From positions 1 to 17,854 of the forward strand of contig DGTU01000136.1 in assembly GCA_002394465.1 (NCBI GenBank): a stretch of 17,854 nucleotides of DNA, read 5' to 3'. Position numbers and translations under genes: made by a program. This document shows positions 6,431 through 13,735 of the stretch, one piece after another (position 1 is the stretch's first letter; each line of letters opens with the position of its first letter). The notes under the pieces are model-generated. The model was given only the letters and a program-made list of their open reading frames with translations, did not search any database and had not been told where the DNA came from. This DNA comes from Treponema sp. UBA4328 (GTDB taxonomy: Bacteria > Spirochaetota > Spirochaetia > Treponematales > Treponemataceae).

Positions 6431-8589
6431 AAAGCTCCCCCGGATTTATATTTCCTCCGCAGCCTTACTGTAATCATCATGATGATTATGAGTGCCGGAA
6501 TAAAAACAAAACACATAAAAACAGTAAGGGATTTTGTTTCATCAAAAGTTTCCGGATCCGTTATTTTGTACAGTACACGCGGAGAAGAGGTTTTTTCATA
6601 AAGGTTTTTAAGCTCATCTTTCTCAAGAAGCTCAAAAATCTGTGAGCAGAGAAAATCAAGGTTGAGCACCTCGTTATCCAGGAAATTCGCAAGGAAATAC
6701 TGATCTGAAATGACGGTCATATGAGGCCTTGCTGCTGCAACGATGAAAGTTCCTTTTTTATCCGGTGAAGCATCTGAACTTTGAGAAACATAAAACGGAT
6801 TTGTTACAAACGGAATTGAAGAGTTTTTGTCCTCTTTGACTGTCCATGCATAATCAGAAGTTATTACAAGCGGCTTAACGTCCTTATACGGAATAATCGG
6901 CGTCGACCAGAAAACGCGCAGTCCCTGTCTTGCATGCTGCTGCGGCATTATATTGATCCACAGTGGATAGTTTCTGACGATTGTTTCACCGTCTGCCCTT
7001 CCTGCATCTGTAAGTTCCATCGGGAAACATGCAATGTCATTTACAAGGGAATCATCAAAGGCAAATCCCATCGAGTTTAAGACTGGAATCATGGAATCCC
7101 CTTCACTTCTTCTGACTAAAAAACCATCGTCAATATCAACGGTATATGGAGACGTGCAGATGATAAAATTTACTCCGCGTTCAGAGGCGGCTTTTATTTC
7201 CTGACACTGTTCGTATGAAAGCCTGTTTGTTCCGCTGACTATTACGACGTCCTGTGAGGTCAGCCTTTCAACTGTCTGTATAATGCTTCCTTCGCTAACT
7301 GAATGTACTTCAAAACCGCATGCATCAAGCCATGAAAATACCCGTGAATAGTCTCCGTTGAGTTCACGGCCGTTTCCGTTTATGAGATAAACATCCGGTT
7401 TAACATCAAAAACAAGGGACTGGATTTTCTGAGCCAGAAGGAATTCCAGGTTTTTGACGTCAAGGACAAATGGAATTATTTCTTCCCTGTCGAGGTATTG
7501 AAGAAGAATTGCTGAGTAAAGTGTATCAAACTGAGTTGAACTTCCGGTATCACGCCTTATCTGCTGTCCGTAAACTCCAAGCTGATACATCTGTGCACTG
7601 TCAGCGTCTTTTACCGATAGAGTAATTCTGGAGCTTTCATCCGCAAACTGACTGATATAATCACTTATTCCTGAAGCCTGCGGAAAGAGTTTAGCCAGCT
7701 GAGACGAACGGTAGTAAGTAATGCGCAGCGGCTGGTCTATTCTTGAAATAAGTTTTTCTGTAAACGGAGTTACGGAGTAAAGACGGTTGTCAGTAAGGTC
7801 AGCCGTAAAATAGATATTTGAAAATGAAAAGCCTATGAGAACGGCTGACATGAGGTTCAGCAGCATGTTTTTTGAGTTGATTTTCTGTTCTGTACGCTTC
7901 TTTTCAATGAAAACGCAGAAAATAAGTATTATGAAGGATGTACAGCAGAAAAAAACAACCGTTCGTAAGTCAATCAGACCTTTTGAAAAACTGTCAAAAT
8001 GCCATGCAAAACTTATCTTTTTCATCAGGTAAGTAAGTACGCTGCCAAGTTCAATGCTTTCAGGAAGAACATGAATGAAGTTCAGGACTGAAAGCGCTGC
8101 AAAACTGAGGAACAGGGCCGATGCAGAATTAATGTTCTTAAGTGAGAATATCAGAAGAATTAAATTTACGGCCGTGAAGGCATAAAGAAGGATTCCTGCA
8201 TATGAAGCAAGTACAAGTCCTGTTTCAACCTGGCAGAAAAAAGATACGCAGAGCGGACACGCTGCAAGCAGGACTGATGGAATCATAAAGGCTGTCAGTG
8301 CGGCAAATGAAAGCGAGATAAACCTTACAAAGGGGGCTGCCGGAAGCGAATCGTCCTTAATAAAACGCCTTATTCTGAAAACAAGAAGCGGAACCGTAAT
8401 TATACTGATAAGAGGAATGCTCTGAAAAAAAGGCCTTAAGTCGTTTGAACCTGTTCCGTAAACAAAAAAGTGGGTTCCGTAAAAAAATCTGAAAAAGCAG
8501 AATAATACAGTCAGCAGTGAAGTTATATAAAACAGAGGATCTAGAAAATAATTTTTAAGGGCACATCTGTAAAGCCTTATGCCTTTCAT
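6427..8589 (-). CDS. Fused GldF-GldG-like ABC-2 permease and auxiliary transport protein
   Basis: The 720-residue protein reads as two proteins in one. The N-terminal 240 or so residues form an ABC-2-type permease with about six membrane segments, ending in the typical HFDSFSKGLIDLRTVVFF region. A further membrane segment (about 244-262) then leads into a large extracytoplasmic GldG-like domain (ABC_transp_aux type, about 270-680), starting at TADLTDNRLYSVTPFTEKLI with a following RITYYRSS strand. A C-terminal membrane anchor (about 690-710) with a basic tail closes it. In gliding bacteroidetes GldF and GldG are separate proteins working with GldA; here they appear fused. The ATG overlaps the ATPase stop by ATGA and has GGGGGAG just upstream. 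Substrate is unknown. Confidence 0.8.
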   Translation of the reverse strand: MKGIRLYRCALKNYFLDPLFYITSLLTVLFCFFRFFYGTHFFVYGTGSNDLRPFFQSIPLISIITVPLLVFRIRRFIKDDSLPAAPFVRFISLSFAALTAFMIPSVLLAACPLCVSFFCQVETGLVLASYAGILLYAFTAVNLILLIFSLKNINSASALFLSFAALSVLNFIHVLPESIELGSVLTYLMKKISFAWHFDSFSKGLIDLRTVVFFCCTSFIILIFCVFIEKKRTEQKINSKNMLLNLMSAVLIGFSFSNIYFTADLTDNRLYSVTPFTEKLISRIDQPLRITYYRSSQLAKLFPQASGISDYISQFADESSRITLSVKDADSAQMYQLGVYGQQIRRDTGSSTQFDTLYSAILLQYLDREEIIPFVLDVKNLEFLLAQKIQSLVFDVKPDVYLINGNGRELNGDYSRVFSWLDACGFEVHSVSEGSIIQTVERLTSQDVVIVSGTNRLSYEQCQEIKAASERGVNFIICTSPYTVDIDDGFLVRRSEGDSMIPVLNSMGFAFDDSLVNDIACFPMELTDAGRADGETIVRNYPLWINIMPQQHARQGLRVFWSTPIIPYKDVKPLVITSDYAWTVKEDKNSSIPFVTNPFYVSQSSDASPDKKGTFIVAAARPHMTVISDQYFLANFLDNEVLNLDFLCSQIFELLEKDELKNLYEKTSSPRVLYKITDPETFDETKSLTVFMCFVFIPALIIIMMITVRLRRKYKSGGAL

Positions 8590-9293
8590 TCTTCTCCCCC
8601 TGTCAGTTTATAAAAAGCTTCTTCAAGTGTTTTTGAATTCTGTCTTGCAGTTATTTCTTCTGCAGTTCCTTCCTCCCTGATCTGTCCGCCTGAAATAATG
8701 TAAATATAATCACAGAGGGATTCAACTTCCTGCATCAGGTGGGTTGAAAGAAGAATTGTGTGGTCTTTTTTAAGGGATTTGACGAGGCTCCGCATTTTAA
8801 GAATCTGGTTCGGATCAAGGCCTGAAGCCGGCTCATCGAGCACCAGTATCTGAGGGTCATAAATGAGGCACTGGGCAAAGTTGAGCCGCTCCCTGTATCC
8901 CTTTGAAAGTGTAGAAATGCGGTTTTCCCAGACATCATCAAGGGAACAGAGTTCCCTTACCTTTTCAAGATTTTTACGCGGAGATTCATGCAGAGTCATT
9001 ACCTGTTCAAGATATTCAAAAACTTTATATTCTTCCGGAAAGGAAGGATTTTCCGTTACAAAACCGGTAAGGCTTCGTACCTTTATAAAATCATCCTGAC
9101 AGTCCGTTCCGTTTATCCGTACATTACCTGATGTTGCAAAATGACGTGCCGTTACGGCCTTTAATATTGTTGTTTTTCCGGCTCCGTTCGGGCCTAAGAT
9201 TCCTGTAATAAGTCCTTTACGGCAGGTCATGTTAATGCCGCTTACAGCAGTCTTTGAGCCGTATTTTTTGGTGAAGTTTTCAAGTTCAATCAT
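8586..9293 (-). CDS. ABC transporter ATP-binding protein, GldA/ABC-2 type
   Basis: The 235-residue ATPase shows all expected motifs: Walker A GPNGAGKTT (34-42), signature LSKGYRERL (129-137, an SKG variant of the usual LSGGQ), Walker B with the catalytic glutamate ILVLDEP (149-155), the D-loop SGLD, and H185 in STHLMQEV. The Q-loop position carries glutamate (TGFVTENP), which is common in ABC-2 exporters of this branch. It would energise the downstream permease. It starts 2 nt after the RNase Z stop and overlaps the permease gene by 4 nt. No Shine-Dalgarno is clear, so translation may rely on coupling to RNase Z. The exporter class is confident; the cargo is not known. Confidence 0.9.
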   Translation of the reverse strand: MIELENFTKKYGSKTAVSGINMTCRKGLITGILGPNGAGKTTILKAVTARHFATSGNVRINGTDCQDDFIKVRSLTGFVTENPSFPEEYKVFEYLEQVMTLHESPRKNLEKVRELCSLDDVWENRISTLSKGYRERLNFAQCLIYDPQILVLDEPASGLDPNQILKMRSLVKSLKKDHTILLSTHLMQEVESLCDYIYIISGGQIREEGTAEEITARQNSKTLEEAFYKLTGGEE

Positions 9294-9295
9294 TT

Positions 9296-10222
9296 TCAGT
9301 CAATGTATGGAATGTCAAAAACCATCCGGTCTTTTGTAAGTTCAGCTGACGGATAAACTTCCTGAGCCTGTTTGAGAAGGATTTCAAGTTCACGGTCAGT
9401 ATAGCGCGGACTGTAATGTATCATTGCCATGCGCCTTACACCTGCATCCCGTGCAATCGTAGCTGCCTGACGTGCCGTCATGTGCTTTTTTTCTTTTGCC
9501 TGATCTTCACAGTCGTCTGCAAACATTCCTTCACATATAAGAAGGTCGCTGCCCTTTACTTCTCCCGTAATCGAAGGAATGTACTGTGTATCCGTTACGA
9601 AACTGAATTTTCTTCCGCTGCGTTTATTGCCCATTACATCTTCAGGATGAACTTCCTTTCCGTCTTCGTTTTTAACCGTAAATCCCTTCTGAAGCTGTCC
9701 CCACAGAGGTCCGCGAGGAACTTTAAGTTCAACAGCTTTTTCAGTATTGAATTCACCCGGCCGGTCAAGTTCTTCAAGAGTATAGCCTACGCAGGTTTTT
9801 GTATGGCTGAGCGGGAAAGCCCTGATATAAAAACCATCGCCTTCGTGAACGACGCATGGAGCCGTGATTTCCTTAACAATAATCGGGTAATTAATGTACA
9901 TATCAAGGACTTTACGGCTTGTTTCGATGTATTCGGCAATTTTTGGCGGACCGTAAATGTAAAGAGGTTCAGTTCTTTCAACCTGAGATGAAAGCATAAG
10001 GATTCCTGGAAGTCCTGTTACATGATCTGCGTGCGTGTGGGAAACGAAAATTGCATCGATTTTTTTCCACTTAAGGTTAAGGCGTTTGAGCGAAACCTGA
10101 GTTCCTTCACCGCCGTCAAATAAAAACAGATCTCCTTCACGCCTGAGCAGAACCGACGTCAAATGCCTGTACGGAAGAGGCATCATTCCGCCGCATCCCA
10201 AAACAAAAGCTTCCATATTCAT
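9296..10222 (-). CDS. rnz: Ribonuclease Z (tRNA 3'-end processing endonuclease)
   Basis: This 308-residue metallo-beta-lactamase-fold enzyme cuts the 3' trailer from tRNA precursors. The zinc motif HTHADH is at 62-67, preceded by FDGGEGTQ (35-42), where most RNase Z proteins have FDCGEGTQ. Later come FVTDTQY with a metal-binding aspartate, HMTARQAA and the C-terminal IHYSPRY motif, all typical of the short bacterial form. I chose the ATG at 10222, giving MNMEAFVLGCGG, over the in-frame TTG at 10246; an ATG at 10216 is also possible. A TATTAT box lies 6 nt before the chosen ATG and no Shine-Dalgarno is present, so it too may be leaderless. It appears to head the run that continues into the ABC module, 2 nt downstream. 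Confidence 0.92.
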   Translation of the reverse strand: MNMEAFVLGCGGMMPLPYRHLTSVLLRREGDLFLFDGGEGTQVSLKRLNLKWKKIDAIFVSHTHADHVTGLPGILMLSSQVERTEPLYIYGPPKIAEYIETSRKVLDMYINYPIIVKEITAPCVVHEGDGFYIRAFPLSHTKTCVGYTLEELDRPGEFNTEKAVELKVPRGPLWGQLQKGFTVKNEDGKEVHPEDVMGNKRSGRKFSFVTDTQYIPSITGEVKGSDLLICEGMFADDCEDQAKEKKHMTARQAATIARDAGVRRMAMIHYSPRYTDRELEILLKQAQEVYPSAELTKDRMVFDIPYID

Positions 10223-10281
10223 TTTTTTATAATAACGGAAAACCAAAAAAAAATAAACAGGAGTATTTTCAGTAAAAAATC

Positions 10282-10310
10282 ATGACAATTTGACTTTACG
10301 GGATTATAAT
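10282..10310 (+). promoter_or_regulatory. Sigma-70-type promoter for a leaderless message (nicotinamidase-like gene)
   Basis: ATGACA (10282-10287, five of six matches to TTGACA), a 17-nt spacer and a perfect TATAAT (10305-10310) lie on the plus strand. Only 7 nt separate the box from the ATG at 10318, so transcription should begin at or beside the start codon. No Shine-Dalgarno is present. Confidence 0.75.
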
Positions 10311-10317
10311 TTACTAT

Positions 10318-11103
10318 ATGTCGATTTCACTTTTGATTATTGATCCACAGAATGATTTCTGCTCTCCGGACGGTGCCCTTTATGTACCCGGCAGTGAAAA
10401 AGACTGTGAACGCCTGAGTATCTTTATAAAAAACAATGCTTCAAAAATATCGTCCATTCACGTTACGATGGATACACACCCGTATTTTCATATTGCTCAC
10501 CCGGTTTTCTGGCGTGACGCTGACGGAAAAGAACCTCCACCTTATACTTCAATTACAAATTTTGATTTTGAAGAAGGGCGTTTTAAGCCTGCAATAAGTT
10601 CACTTACGCCGCAGGTTGAAAATTACCTTATCAAGCTTGAAAGTCAGGGAAAGCATAAGCTTACGCTCTGGCCTCCGCACTGCCTTATCGGAACTTCAGG
10701 ACATAACGTCAATCCGGAACTGATGGAAGCACTGCATTTCTGGGAAAAATCACAGCCTGGAAACATCGTTGACTATATATTTAAAGGCAAAAATCCGCTC
10801 ACTGAGCATTATTCAGCAATTCAGGCTGAAGTCGTTGACGTAAATGATGCTGAAACAAGGACAAATTTTGCCCTCATTGATGAACTCAAAAAAAGCGAAA
10901 GGATTATAGTTGCCGGTCAGGCACTTTCTCACTGCGTAAAATTTACGCTTAATGACCTTTTCATTTATATTCCGCAGCAGAAGATTACGCTTCTGAGGGA
11001 CTGCACTTCAATAATCAGGGAATATGAACGCGAGGCAGAAGAGTTCGTTTCAGAGAACAGTTCCAAAGGCATGGTTCTCTGGAATCATGATCATCTTCTC
11101 TAG
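10318..11103 (+). CDS. Nicotinamidase-like cysteine hydrolase (isochorismatase superfamily)
   Basis: The 261-residue protein carries the isochorismatase-superfamily triad: D9 (LLIIDPQNDF), a lysine at about 156 (FKGKNP) and the nucleophile C206 (GQALSHCVKF). It also has the metal site of nicotinamidases, DxHxxxH at D52, H54 and H58, and the conserved LWPPHCLIGTSG. Nicotinamidase (PncA) hydrolyses nicotinamide to nicotinate and ammonia for NAD recycling, and this is the best guess. It is somewhat longer than E. coli PncA (about 213 residues), so another amide substrate is possible. It stands alone between two minus-strand runs, with its own promoter and no leader. Its TAG stop shares CTAG with the murC stop on the other strand, leaving no room for a terminator between the two. 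Confidence 0.82.
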   Translation: MSISLLIIDPQNDFCSPDGALYVPGSEKDCERLSIFIKNNASKISSIHVTMDTHPYFHIAHPVFWRDADGKEPPPYTSITNFDFEEGRFKPAISSLTPQVENYLIKLESQGKHKLTLWPPHCLIGTSGHNVNPELMEALHFWEKSQPGNIVDYIFKGKNPLTEHYSAIQAEVVDVNDAETRTNFALIDELKKSERIIVAGQALSHCVKFTLNDLFIYIPQQKITLLRDCTSIIREYEREAEEFVSENSSKGMVLWNHDHLL

Positions 11104-12569
11104 GAATTTAATTTTTCAAGGACTTTCTGTCCGACCTTCCAGTTATCCCCTGCTCCCATCGTAACGAAAATATATCCTTCAGGATATTTATCGCCTGAGT
11201 TTTCATTAAGCATTTTAAGGGCAGTGTCTGCAGCTTCATCAAATTCTTCAGCGTATGTTACATGCGGATGATGTGCGGCTGCATGTTCAGCAAGCATTTT
11301 TCCTGAAACATTTGCGCTTGATGCATTTTCACGTGCACTTCCGTATATTTTGTTGATGATAACTTCATCGGCTGCACTGAACGCAGAGGCAAACTCTTCA
11401 AGAAGAGCTGCAGTTCTCGTATAGGTGTGGCTCATAAAATCTACGATGATTTTGTGGCTTGAATAAAACTCTCTGTAACCTGCAAGGGCCGTATTGATTG
11501 CAGTCGGATGATGAGCATAATCATCAATGAAAATTATATCCTGGCCGAGGGAATTTTTTGCCCTTCCCGTTATTTCGGAGCGCCTTTTACCGCCTTTAAA
11601 ATCAAGCAGTGCTTTTTTAATGCTTTCAAGATTATCACTTACGCTCTTTCCGTCTTCTTCAAGAAGGCGTGAGACAAGTGCAACGGCTGCTGAAGCATTG
11701 AGTACATTGTGATGTCCCGGCACGCAGATTGAAAACTCTCCGGATGAGCCGAGTTCAAATTTCTGCATTCCGTTCTGAACTGTTCCGAAAGTGACTTTAT
11801 ACTCACCTTCTGCTTTAGTTCCATACGGAATAAGGTTAATGTCAGGCCGTTTTGATCTGGCAATTCCGGCAGTTTCACATGCGCCCTTGTCATCTGCGCA
11901 GTAAATAAGGTCTCCGCCTGACGGAAGCTTTAATATGTAATCTACGAATGCATCCCTGATGTCTTCGTAGTGCGGATAATAATCCTGATGGTCGCTTTCT
12001 ACGCTCGTGAGGATAATTTTTTTCGGACAGAAAGCCATAAAATGTCTCTGGTATTCACAGGTTTCAGCGACAAAATATTCATGTCCTTTTGTCATTACGC
12101 AGCTGTTACCGAAGGATGCAATTATGCTTCCTGCAAGCACCTGGCTTTTGAGGGGGAGTGCCTTAAGAAGGGTTCCTGTTATTCCTGTCGTTGTAGTTTT
12201 TCCGTGAACGCCGCAGATTCCGCATGAAAAAGCAGTTTCACTGACTGCTCCGAGTGCCTGTGAATAAAGCATCATCGGCTTATTAAGTTCTGCAGCCCTG
12301 ATAAGGTCAGGACATTTTTCAGGACTGTATGCTGAAGAATAGATTACATAGTCAGTTTCAGGAGTTACATTTTCCTTTGCAAATGGAACTGCCTTTATGC
12401 CGAGTTTTTCAAGGATTTCATCGGTATAAAACCTTTCGCTTACATCACTTCCTGTAATCAGGGCTCCCCTTGCATGTAGTATTTCAACGAGGGCTGCCAT
12501 TCCGGTTCCCTTGATTCCGACAAAATGTATGTGAACTCCGTTAAAATCGTCCGGAAATTGAATGTTAAT
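11100..12569 (-). CDS. murC: UDP-N-acetylmuramate--L-alanine ligase MurC, apparently starting at an ATT codon
   Basis: MurC joins L-alanine to UDP-MurNAc with ATP, the first peptide step of cytoplasmic peptidoglycan precursor synthesis. ATP loop GVHGKTTTT is at about 120-128 and DDYAHHPT later; both fit Mur ligases, and the N-terminus fits MurC better than Mpl. The first ATG in frame (12500) would cut off the UDP-binding loop. Reading upstream gives IHFVGIKGTGMAA, the expected family N-terminus, with an open frame back to a TGA but no ATG, GTG or TTG. ATT at 12569 has GAAGG 6 nt upstream and gives 489 residues starting NIQFPDDFNG after the initiator. It lies 2 nt after the manC stop. A second ATT two codons later is the alternative start; a sequencing error is possible but not suggested by the frame. 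Confidence 0.85.
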   Translation of the reverse strand: MNIQFPDDFNGVHIHFVGIKGTGMAALVEILHARGALITGSDVSERFYTDEILEKLGIKAVPFAKENVTPETDYVIYSSAYSPEKCPDLIRAAELNKPMMLYSQALGAVSETAFSCGICGVHGKTTTTGITGTLLKALPLKSQVLAGSIIASFGNSCVMTKGHEYFVAETCEYQRHFMAFCPKKIILTSVESDHQDYYPHYEDIRDAFVDYILKLPSGGDLIYCADDKGACETAGIARSKRPDINLIPYGTKAEGEYKVTFGTVQNGMQKFELGSSGEFSICVPGHHNVLNASAAVALVSRLLEEDGKSVSDNLESIKKALLDFKGGKRRSEITGRAKNSLGQDIIFIDDYAHHPTAINTALAGYREFYSSHKIIVDFMSHTYTRTAALLEEFASAFSAADEVIINKIYGSARENASSANVSGKMLAEHAAAHHPHVTYAEEFDEAADTALKMLNENSGDKYPEGYIFVTMGAGDNWKVGQKVLEKLNS

Positions 12570-12580
12570 GATTAACCTTC
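12567..12580 (-). promoter_or_regulatory. Ribosome binding site and ATT start codon of murC
   Basis: On the minus strand GAAGG (12580-12576) overlaps the last codons of manC and is followed by 6 nt and then ATT (12569-12567). This is the only well-spaced Shine-Dalgarno before the conserved murC N-terminus. The arrangement would make murC translation weak and dependent on ribosomes finishing manC, which is an inference. Confidence 0.6.
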
Positions 12581-13675
12581 AATCTGCTTTACGGCCTGTC
12601 TGACCAGTGAACTTTCGCCTTTTTTCATTACAAGGACTTTATTGTTTTTTACTACAACTACAAGATCCTGAACACCGCAGAGGCTGACAGGAACGTCGGA
12701 ATATACGAAGTTGTTTGAGCTTTCAATCTCTACGACTTTATTGTTTGCAGGATGCGTACACAGTTCGCTGAATGTATCCCAGCTTCCTACATCAGTCCAG
12801 TTGAACGTGGCTTTTACAGTTGCCGTATTCTTTGATTTTTCTGCAATTGCCTTATCTACTGCAATTGACGGAACGTTCTGATATGTAAGTTCCATTTCTT
12901 TCCAGGATTTGATTACATAAACGCCGTTAAGCTGCTTGAGGAGAGGTTTTTTACCGTTTTCAACGGCTTCAAATGCTTTGCTGACTTTTGGAGTACATGC
13001 CTTCATTTCTGAAAGGAACATTTCACCGTTAAACGCAAACATTCCGGAATTCCAGAAATAGTTACCTGATTTAAGGTATTTTTCAGCGGTTTCTTCATCC
13101 GGCTTTTCTTCAAAGTTTTCAATGTTGAAAGTTGTGCCTTCACCCGTAAGGTCTTCTCCGGCCTTTATATATCCGTAACCCGTACTCGGCTCTGTCGGAA
13201 GGATGCTGAAACATACAAAGCGGTTGTTTTCTGCAGCTTTTGCGGCAATCTTACAGTCCTTTACAAACTGGCGTACCGGAGTTATTACATGATCACTCGT
13301 CAGAACAAGGAAAACATGCTGTTCATCAGACTTGAGTTTATTTATGAGTTCGACTCCGATCATGATTGCTGCGGCAGTATGCTTCGGACTCGGTTCTGCA
13401 AGGACAATCGTTTCTCCGAGGAGTTTTTTTGCTTCTTCGTCATCGCTGCGTTCTGCAAGTGACTGAATCTGACGTGTACATTCAAGTTCAATGTCTTTTC
13501 TTGTGACAACTACTATTTTTCCGGAGATTTTAAGTGCAAGAGCCCTCTTGAGGCTTTCCTGCAGAAAAGAAATATTATCATTGAGTGCCATGAACTGTTT
13601 CGGAAGGCTTGGACTTGAAGCAGGCCACAATCTTTCTCCGAAACCGCCGGCCATAATAATGACATCTGTAATCAT
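12572..13675 (-). CDS. manC: Mannose-1-phosphate guanylyltransferase (GDP-mannose pyrophosphorylase), short form
   Basis: This enzyme makes GDP-mannose from mannose-1-phosphate and GTP, supplying mannose, fucose or related sugars to surface glycans. In the 367 residues, the nucleotidyltransferase motif GGFGERLWPASS is at 10-21 with PKQF at 25-28. TSDHVI, FWNSGMFAF and NWTDVGSW follow as expected. The C-terminal phosphomannose isomerase domain of bifunctional ManC/AlgA proteins (about 470 residues) is absent, so mannose-6-phosphate isomerase must be elsewhere. I chose the ATG at 13675; AGGAG lies 11 nt upstream. An earlier in-frame GTG at 13699 falls inside a 7-bp inverted repeat and is less likely. 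It follows rfbD after 60 nt and is followed 2 nt later by murC. Confidence 0.9.
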   Translation of the reverse strand: MITDVIIMAGGFGERLWPASSPSLPKQFMALNDNISFLQESLKRALALKISGKIVVVTRKDIELECTRQIQSLAERSDDEEAKKLLGETIVLAEPSPKHTAAAIMIGVELINKLKSDEQHVFLVLTSDHVITPVRQFVKDCKIAAKAAENNRFVCFSILPTEPSTGYGYIKAGEDLTGEGTTFNIENFEEKPDEETAEKYLKSGNYFWNSGMFAFNGEMFLSEMKACTPKVSKAFEAVENGKKPLLKQLNGVYVIKSWKEMELTYQNVPSIAVDKAIAEKSKNTATVKATFNWTDVGSWDTFSELCTHPANNKVVEIESSNNFVYSDVPVSLCGVQDLVVVVKNNKVLVMKKGESSLVRQAVKQIEG

Positions 13676-13691
13676 TTTAAATCTGACTCCT

Positions 13692-13723
13692 GTCTGCACA
13701 AAAATAACATAAAGAATGCAGAC
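13692..13723 (-). repeat. Inverted repeat upstream of manC
   Basis: A perfect 7-bp inverted repeat, GTCTGCA and TGCAGAC, encloses 18 nt between rfbD and manC, and it abuts the AGGAG site (13687-13691) of manC. It could be an operator dyad or an mRNA hairpin affecting manC translation. No U-run follows, so it is not a standard terminator. Confidence 0.5.
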
Positions 13724-13735
13724 ATATAAACTTTA

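Noticed and set aside
9416..9991. A 191-codon open frame on the plus strand opposite RNase Z
   Set aside because: Antisense shadow of a firmly identified gene; composition is irregular and no start signal is visible.
10223..10246. A TTG start for RNase Z adding 8 residues
   Set aside because: It lies upstream of the likely -10 box, and the ATG at 10222 gives the usual short N-terminus.
13676..13699. A GTG start for manC adding 8 residues
   Set aside because: It has no ribosome binding site and sits within the inverted repeat; the ATG at 13675 gives the expected family N-terminus.
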